Of a stretch of 64,000 bases of DNA, positions 21,301 through 30,300 are shown one piece after another. Position 1 is the first letter of the stretch. The number at the start of each line of letters is the position of its first letter. A program made the translations under genes and the position numbers. Source of the DNA: Mesorhabditis belari (lineage: Eukaryota > Nematoda > Chromadorea > Rhabditida > Rhabditidae). The notes beneath the pieces were generated by a model. It made no database searches and was not told the DNA's origin. It saw only the letters and a program-made list of their open reading frames with translations. The DNA lies in contig CAUEEP010000729.1 in NCBI GenBank assembly GCA_958450365.1, positions 2,436,001 to 2,500,000 of the forward strand, given 5' to 3'.

Positions 21301-24300
21301 GTGCATTGAATTTCTCATTTTCTTTGGAAAGTTGTCAAAATTTGAATTTCTTTCACTAGAAAGGATGGGTTTACACGAGAGAGCACAAAGTATACGTAGA
21401 AAAGTAAAGAGTACATGTAGAAAGTACATGTAGTACACGTAGAAAGTACGTGTAGTAAATGAATTGAAAATCTATTGAATTGAAAGTATCAATCGAAAAT
21501 CAAAGTTCACTCAAAAAAAGCTAGAAATTGTTAAATCGTTAATCAGCTGTACTTTGTGCTTAAATCTATAAACACATCTTTTCTAGAGCACTCAATTCTT
21601 TAGGAAAAGAAGAGCTGTTCTGTTCTCAGCTGTGAACAGCTCTTTATAGTTCTGAAGAGCTGTGAAGAGCTGTTCTCTCAGCTGAGAAGAGCTGTTCTCT
21701 CAGCTGAGAAGAGCTGTTCTCTCAGCTGAGAAGAGCTGTTCTCTCAGCTGAGAAGAGCTGAAGAGCTGTTTAAGTGCATCAGAAAGAGTGTGTTTATCAG
21801 TGAGCACAAAGCACACGGCTAATACCTGACTGGTGGGGAATTGGGTTGATGGGATGATGGAGATTCGTGGTGGAGATGCCGGTGGGGGTCGAGTCAAACG
21901 ATTCTAAAGAAACCACCATGTCCCAAACAAAAATAAGGAAACAAATTGAAGCAAACGAAACTCAGAACTGTAAAATCTGGATAATTTCGTAGTAGAGAAT
22001 GGCCGCAAATTGTTGCCTAGCAGTTTTAAAGTTTCAAAAGAAATTCTGTATTGAAAATTCTCACAATATTCATATTAAAAGGAGCTAAACCGTTTTACAA
22101 ACACGAAAACGTTTTGAAAACATTTCGCAAACATGCAAACACTTCGCAAACACTTCGCAAACATTTCGCAAACATTTCGCAAACGTTACAGCCAAGATAA
22201 AGCCAAAAAACTGCGAGTCGAACATTTGCGGCCACTCTATACTCAAGATTCATTTTATACCGGCACATTGAATCGTCGAGCTGCTTGTGGGCGTAAACGG
22301 GTGAATGTTCGTCGGCCATTCGCATCAAACGAATCATCTTGTGGCTTTTGCGGAAGAGCTGAAATCGAGATGCTAGATGAAATCGAGATCGGGAATGATT
22401 TCCTCAAATTTTGTTCTACAGTAACCCTGACATCCCAAATCACTACCGTATTCCAGCACAAATCTCTAGCACAAAAAGGTACCATCGATATTCTGCAAAA
22501 GGTACCATTGGAAAGTGAACTCAATAAAGTTCCAAATGAGTGTAATATAGGAGCGTGGCATAGTTTAAACTTCCTCTCAAACAAACGATCATATCTCGAC
22601 ACTAGTACGCTTGTTGCTGCGCGCTTTGGTATGAAAATAAAGTAGAGAACATGAGTGTTTTTTTGAGATATAGCACAAGTTTATAGCATTAACCAGGGCT
22701 TAGAACAAAATGAGTGAAAATTGAAATTGATGAAAAATAATGAAAAATCAACTTTTTGGCTACTCTCAAACAAACGCTCATATCTTGGCGTTTGGACATT
22801 TGTTTCTCTACGCTTAAGTATCAAGATAAAGTAGAGAAAATGGGTGTTTTTTTTGAGATATAGCACAATTCTATGGCATTAACCAGCGCTTAGAACAAAA
22901 TGATTGAAAATTGATAAAAATTGATAAAAAAATTGGCCTTTTTTCCACTCACAGGCACTTGTGGCCATTTGTTGACCAGCTCGCTGCTAGCCCGGTTAGC
23001 TCAGTCGGTAGAGCACCAGACTCTTAATCTGGCTGTCGCGGGTTCGAGCCCCGCATCGGGCTTGAACTTTTTGCTTTTTCAATCAAGCAAGCAGCTTTTA
23101 GAAAACGGAGGCGAAAGGTGTGCACCTCAATGTTTTTTACCGTACTCTCGTATTACAGTTCTCAGTTTAGCTTAGCCATAGACCAGTGGATGTTACAGTA
23201 ACCCTATCATAGCTGTAACTATTTGGATTACTGTAACGTCTGAGTTACGGTAGCTAGGGCACGGTATAACCCACTTTCCGGTAGCCTTCTTGCCGTTGTT
23301 GTTGGTGCAATTGTCGGTTGACTTGGCAAAGCAAAAGTCGGTGGTGCGGTGGGAATTGATGGGGATAAGCTTTGTCTCGAAGTGTTCATCGTTGCTGTCG
23401 TTGGTCGCATCGGTCGTCGATGCTAAATAGTCGATTCAATCTAGAAGCATTGATGTACTTTGAGCTCAAAATTGTGTAAACGCCTTTCTGGCACACCCAA
23501 AGCTTCAGTTTTCTTACGAAAAGGCTCAGAAATTCAGAAAAATGAAGAATTCAGCGCCCCAGAAAGCGTTTGACACTGACTGACACTGACTACTTCAGTA
23601 CTTTCGCCACTGGCAAAGTACTGAAGGGTTTACTTTCTACATGTACATGTACTTTCTACATGTACATGTACTTTCTACATGAGTTTAATTTGTCTACAGA
23701 TTATTTAAATAAACTTTTGTGGTTAGCGTTTTTGAACTAAAAAGCTTTTTTGATAAACATAAAACAATAGAGTTGAGTGGCTGGATTTTAGAGAAATCAA
23801 ATTGGATCTAGACTAGATTAGGATTAGACCAAGATAATAGGCAATCTACATAGACAATAATAGGCAATTTACATAGATAATATGGTAAAATATCCTCAGG
23901 GTTGGCTCAAAGGCAACTTTAGCGGGCCAGAGTCTAATTCAAGTCTAATCCAGCTGTTAACTGTTAAATGTTAACTCCGCCCCTTTTTCAATCCGTTTGC
24001 TGTTGGCAATCTACGAATTTTGCTCGTATCTTAGCCGGGTTTATTTGAAAAAGCGTTGAATTTCCTTTTATTTGACTTGAAATCAAATTTTCTATCGAAT
24101 GAGAGCAAATTCAACGTTTTACAAACAAAACCCTTTAAGGTATGAGCAAAATTCATAGATTGCCAACGGCAAACGGATTGAAAAAGAGGCCGAGTTAAGA
24201 TTTAACAGTTAACAGCTTAACCGTTAACAGCTTAACAGCTTAACAGCTTAACAGTTAACAGCTTAACAGCTTAACAGCTGGATTAGACTTGGATTATCGG

Positions 24301-27300
24301 ACATTTTTTTAAATCTTTCAAAGTAAATGATTAAGTATACCAGTATGGGAAAAGTTGATGTCATGAACATTTGTATGAAAGCCTTAAGTCTAGTCGAGAT
24401 CTACTTTACTATCTAAGCTATTTTAGCTATCTTAGGCTTAGGCTTGGGTTTAGGGCTTAGGCTTAGGCTCAGGCTTTGTAGTATGAAAACCTTAAGTCTA
24501 GTCTAGATCTACTTTACTATCTAAGCTATCTAAGCTATTTTAACTATCTTAGCTCGCAAAAGGATGACCAGAAGTGAGGGATAAGTCCTTACATGAAAAA
24601 GATTATTCAAAAATATTGATTCCGTAAAGAGTTCCATGTCAAGGAGGGTCAAATAACATTATTTTTGCTCCTTGTCGACTCCCATTTCTTATTTACAGAG
24701 TTCCTTAACAGCTAATTGTTTGACTATCACTATTCGTCATGAGATCTATTGAATGAGGATCTATCGATAAGGATCTATCGATAAGGATCTATCGATCTAT
24801 CCGAAATGACTCATCCCAAACGGTCACTCCCACTTCTGGCCATTCCCTTGTCAGTGGTTAGAGCAGAGAAAAGGAAAAAGGTCAAGTGAAGGTTCAACCT
24901 TCTCTTCTTTCCTTCTTTGGCAAGCTTTCTTTGCGATTCCTTTCTAAGATTCTAATTCAAATTCAAAGTTTTAAACTTCTGAATCCCTAGCTTTTCTTCA
25001 AAATCCAGCCACTAATTTTGTGAATAAATGAAAGAAAAACTTAGGAACCGATTCATCAGATCCATCATCATCCAAGGTTGGTTCGAGTTCTTGAAACGTA
25101 TCAAAAGTGATTGTCGGTGGTTCGGTGATTGTGGTTGAAACAATTGGAATTGTTGAAATTGTTGAGATTGTTAAGATTGTTGTTGAGGTTGTTTGAGGGA
25201 TTGGTTGGGTAGTGCTTGTTGCAGTTGTTGCAGTTGTAGTAGTTGCAGTTGTAGTAGTTGCAGTAGTTGCAGTAGTTGCAGTAGTTGCAGTAGTTGTTGC
25301 AGTTGTTGTTGTTGCAGTAGTTCTTGTTGCAGTAGTTGTTGTTGTTGCAGTTGTTGTTGTTGTTGTCGTAGTTGCAGTAGTCGTTGTTGTACTTGTTGTA
25401 CTCGTTGTACTTGTTGTACTCATTGTACTTGTTGTACTTGTTGTACTCGTTGTACTCGTTGTACTTGGCTCAGTAACCACTTTATCTACAGTGTTTGCAA
25501 TACTAGCTGTACTTGCCGCAGTAGTACTACTTGTCGTACTTATAATTGTACTTGGACTTGGTATAGTACTTGATAAAGTACTTGACAAAGTACTTGATAA
25601 AGCCAAAATCTGTTCCTCTTCCGCAAACTCATCAAACTGTTCTTCAATGGAGTTTTGATTTCGATTAAAAGGTACAGTAATCCCAAAGATTGGGGATAAA
25701 GTAGCGGGTTTAAAGAAAAATCCTCTCAAAAAGGTTTGGCGTTGAAAAGATTGAGTAGTAGGTTGAGTAGGAGGCTGAGTAGAAGGCTGAGTAGAAGGCT
25801 GAGTACTTGTTGTACTCGGTACAGTAGTTGTTGTCGTTGTTGTCGTTGTTGTACTTGTTTGACTTTCAAAAGGCATTGGGATTGTCACAGTTGGCTGATT
25901 GCTTTGGAAATTCGTTGGAAACGTTTGGAAATTCGTGTTTTGAAAGAAATTTTGAACAAAACGCGATCTCGTTGTTGGAATTGTGGTAGAGAAAAACTGA
26001 AATTTGAACGAAAAATATTTGAAGCCGTGCCCGAAGTTCGAAGAGATTTCACTAGGAATTTACAGCACTTATTGTACTTATTACTCATGTACAATGATCT
26101 AATAACTGTCTGTCATATCTTGGCTATCTATCAGTACTGTACGATGCGATACTTAGTACACAGCTAACACCGTATCCAAATTATAAGCGACACTTTATCT
26201 ACAGTGTTTACAATGACCCAAGCGCCAAGGTTCAACCCTAATGTGCTAAGTTTTGGATAACATATTGAAGTCCTTAATCTTGGTTACATTTATGATCAGA
26301 TCGAAATCTCTAGTACCATATCTAGCTACACTAAGCTAAGGCCTATTTCTTGCCCTCAAATCTCTTCAAACATCTTCTATCTAAAACATATCCGTGCTAA
26401 AATCATATATCAACTAAAAAAAGAATATTTTGGTTAATGAAAGTGATAGATTTTGTTGCAAGATCAGACCTGGAGCCTGGGGAATTGGGGTTGAGAGCGT
26501 GGAGGGATCAGTGGAGGGATCAGTGGGGGTTGAGGAGGCTGAGGAGGCTGGGTTTGAGATCCTCCCTGTGGAGCTTGAGGTATCCGAGCCTCGGGTCGGA
26601 CTGTAAATTTAGTTGATTGTCATCTTCTTTCTGAATTCCTTCTAGTTAAGATCCTACCGATTTGTGGCGGTGTTTGGGGAGGCTGCGGTTGTCGGACTCT
26701 GAAAAATCATAACATTGTCGGATTTTATAAAAAATCATAACGTTTTAGGTTTTTGAATTCAAAAGTATTCTAAAAAGTTAATAAAGTTATAAATAAGTTA
26801 AAGTTAATAAAGTTATTGATAAGTTAAAGCTAGTAAAGTTAAGTTATTGATAAGTTGAAGCTAATAAAGTTATTGATAAGTTACTGGTAAGTTATTGATA
26901 AGTTGAAGTTAATAAAGTTAAGTTATTGATAAGTTGAAGTTAATAAAGTTAAGTTATTGATAAGTTAAGTTAATCAAAAGCCGATCTCTTACATTTCACT
27001 TCCCTCTCCATCTCCATCTCCATCTCCATCTCCATCTCCATCATTCTCAGCGTTTTCTCCGCTTCTCATTTCCCCACGTGTTAATATTGTTATAGGTAAA
27101 TTGGTAATATTGACAATGATCGGTCGTCTGCTTGTCGGCATTCGTATCACCAATCTTCCACCATTATTCAAAGAGAAATTTGGATCATTCGGGAATAAAC
27201 GAGCGCTGACACCGGGTAATCTTAGAAGATTAAGAAGTTTAGGATCGGTTACAAGATCTTCGGCTTGCAGTGAGATTTGTTGAAATTGTGAGGAGCTGAA

Positions 27301-30300
27301 AATCGATTAGAGAACAGATTAGTTTTGTTAAGTTAAGTTAAGTTAAGTTTTGTTAGGTATTAGGGTTTATTCAAGAGTTTCTATTATAATTCTATTAGGG
27401 TGGTGCAAAAGAAACTGTCGATGGGTATCAGCTCTCATTTATCAGAAACGAGCGATGCGAACGGTATGATTTTTTTTATCTTTTGTTCGCACACAGTACT
27501 GGACAATGAAATATCATATTTGAAAAACGATCGTCACTTTCGCGTCTTTTTAGATCCAATACGGTTCAAATACGGTTCCAATACGGTTCCAAACGGTTCC
27601 AATACGGTTCCATTTTAGTTCCAATACGGTTCCAATACGGTCCTTTTTAGATCCAATACGGTTCCAATACAATTCCAATATACGGTTCTTTTTAGATTCA
27701 ATACGGTTGCAATACGGTTCCAATACGGTTCCAATACGATTCCAATACGGTTCTTTTTAGATCCAATACGGTTCCAACCGGTTCCAATACGGTCCAAGCC
27801 TGTAACTCCCTTCTCTTCAAGTTTAAACTATTAGTGTTATACATTTTCTGAAAGCTCTTTTCAAGGGCTACACAATGGTAATATTAATATTTAGAAATAC
27901 GGTAAAGACAAGGGAGTTACAGACGCGAAAGTGACGATCTTTTTTCAAATATGATATTTCATTGTCCAGTAGTGTTTTTGTTTGCTATTTATTTCGACAT
28001 TTGAATTTTTTGGTTGTTGTTTATTTTATTTAAAAATGCTTATTTTTTTATTGGCTTTTATTGGTTTTTATTGGATCATGGCTTATTTTTTTATTTAGAT
28101 CAGCAAAAGTTTGTGCTAAGAGCAGCATTACTGTTTAACTTCAAAATTGGAAAGTCTGCTGCCGAATCGCATCGTTCTCTCTGTGCTGCTTTCGGAGATG
28201 GCAGTGCATCTCCGAAAGCAGATTACGTTTGTCTCTCAGGCAGTGTCAGACTTGGTTTCAAAGATTCCGAGAGGGGGACGAGGCTTTGGAAGATTACGAG
28301 CACGGTTCGAGGCCAGAAGGTTCGAGGCCAGAAGGTTCGAGGCCAGAAATCGAGGCCAGAAGTCAGGGCCAGACGTCGTGAACGAAGCCAAGCTGAGGGA
28401 CGTTATTCGAGGCCAGAAGTCCAGGCCAACTGCTCGAGATCTTGCCAAAATGTTCCATGTGATCAGTCACCACGAAGCCACTTCACGCTATTGGAAAGAA
28501 AAGCGTGTGGAAGATGGGTCCCCATCAACTCAGTGATGCTAACTTCGCATCCCGCATTTCCATCGCTGGCATTCTCCTGAATCGTGCAAAGAATAGCGGA
28601 TTTCTTGATTCTATCGTGACATCGGATGAGAAATGGACTGCATACGACAACTTTACGCGAGAACGACAGTGGCTGAGCGCCGGCGAACGGGCTGTTCCAG
28701 CCCCAAGGCCCGAAACCCACGGGAAGAAGATCTTATTGACTGTATTGTGGAACAGCAAGGGTTTGGTGTACTTCGAATTACTGGAACGCATCGTTCTCTC
28801 TGTGCTGCTTTGGGAGATGGCAGTTTGTCCCTCAGGCAGTGTCAGACTTGGTTTCAACGATTCTGAGAGGGAGACGAGACTTTGGAAGATGACGAGCACG
28901 GTTCGAGGCCAGAAATCGTGAACGAAGCCAAGCTGAGGGACGTTATTCAGGCCGATTCATGCCAATCTGCTCGAGATCTTGCGAAAATATTCCATTGTGA
29001 TCATGTCACCATCGAACGCCATCTTTTTTTAATTTAAATTGGCTGTTTCTTTTGCACCACCCTAATATAATGATCTACAGCTTTTAAAGATTCTGAAAAG
29101 GAAAAGATCAATTTTGGTTAGTAGTATTTCTCTTTCAATCCGTTTTTTAGTTAGATAGACTAGTTAGATAGACTACAGTACTTCTACAATAAATATTCGT
29201 TGCTAAACCTTGGCGGAGAGATTGGTGAGATTTGCGGTGGTTGTGGTGGTCGAAGGAGTGGACGGGGAAAACGACGACGGAAGAACATTGGACGTTGAGG
29301 AAGAGGCGGAGGTCTGAAGTTGATGATACGGTAGAAAAGGCAAAGGATACTGTAGCCCAGTTTCTTCTCACTACAGTATGCCTTGGCTTTGTACTGTAGT
29401 TAGACAAGAGCTTGGGAAGCTACAGTACCCTTTGAGCAACAAGAAAATAAATCTCAAGCTTAGAATCGGGTGAATCTTTAGAATGTCTATTAGAGATCTA
29501 TCTAAACTGAAGATCTATTAGAAGCTTGGATTCTAAGCACTTCATTCTAATCACTTGAGATCATTTTCCCGTTCTGTTCATGCATTGATCTATTTCTAAA
29601 TCTATATCTAAATCTACATCTAAACATCTGCATCCAATCCCTTTTCTACAGTACTAACGTGAGTCGAGAGCCGACTTTAACAAGCCTGAAATGGGTACGA
29701 GAGCGGATGATGGGTTGAGGTCTAAATTTTGATTGTACAGGGCATTGTTTTCATCTACAAGAGTCCATAGAGCAGGTCGAGCCAAGCCAGGCAGGTCCAA
29801 AAGCCAGGACAAGGCCATAGTCAGGAATGTTTGATGATCTATAAGTGAGACCAGGCCAGAGCTCGTCCAGAAGCCAGATCCAGGTCCAGAGGCCAGAGCC
29901 AGGTCCAGAGGCCAGAGCCAGGTCCAGAGGCCAGAGCCAGGCTTGGCTATGGATCTAGAACCTTTACAGCCGGCCTGGTTTGCTGACTGGTGAACGACCA
30001 GACGCCAGGTACGGGACATGTTAAAGACCTAGTGACTTCTTGTGAGCTAGGTCCAGGCCTGATCTCGGTTCTGCCTGACCTGGAACAATGCAACGAAACG
30101 AGATATCTATTGCACTAACAGTCTAATGAAAGCAAGGCCTAGTCTAGTGAAGGAACAGAGCTACCCGCTAATAGACATGGGAAAATTCCAACCCACACCT
30201 AATTCCACCTTCGTTTTCTCAGCCGTCTCTTGGCCGATTGTTCTGAAATTTTGTTCACAAATAGAAATTGGCGTTCTCTGCTTGTAGAAAAAATTTCAAA

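Larger units (their letters stand above)
27395..29065 (+). mobile_element. Mariner (Mos1-type) element, decayed, with nested MITE
   Basis: The ends TTAGGGTGGTGCAAAAGAAAC and their complement are flanked by TA. A 480-bp MITE is inserted near the left end (27494-27973). The element lies in intron 8 of the minus-strand gene, on the opposite strand, and fills most of that 1.9-kb intron. Confidence 0.93.

Noticed and set aside
22133..22645. 170-codon + strand frame ending in SNKRSYLDTSTLVAA
   Set aside because: Crosses the minus-strand exon 22261-22358, a tandem repeat on one side and the 185-bp array on the other. No family match and no splice logic.
25193..25658. Cys- and Val-rich + strand frames (126 and 148 codons)
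   Set aside because: Antisense shadows of the Thr-rich exon 25049-25894 on the minus strand.
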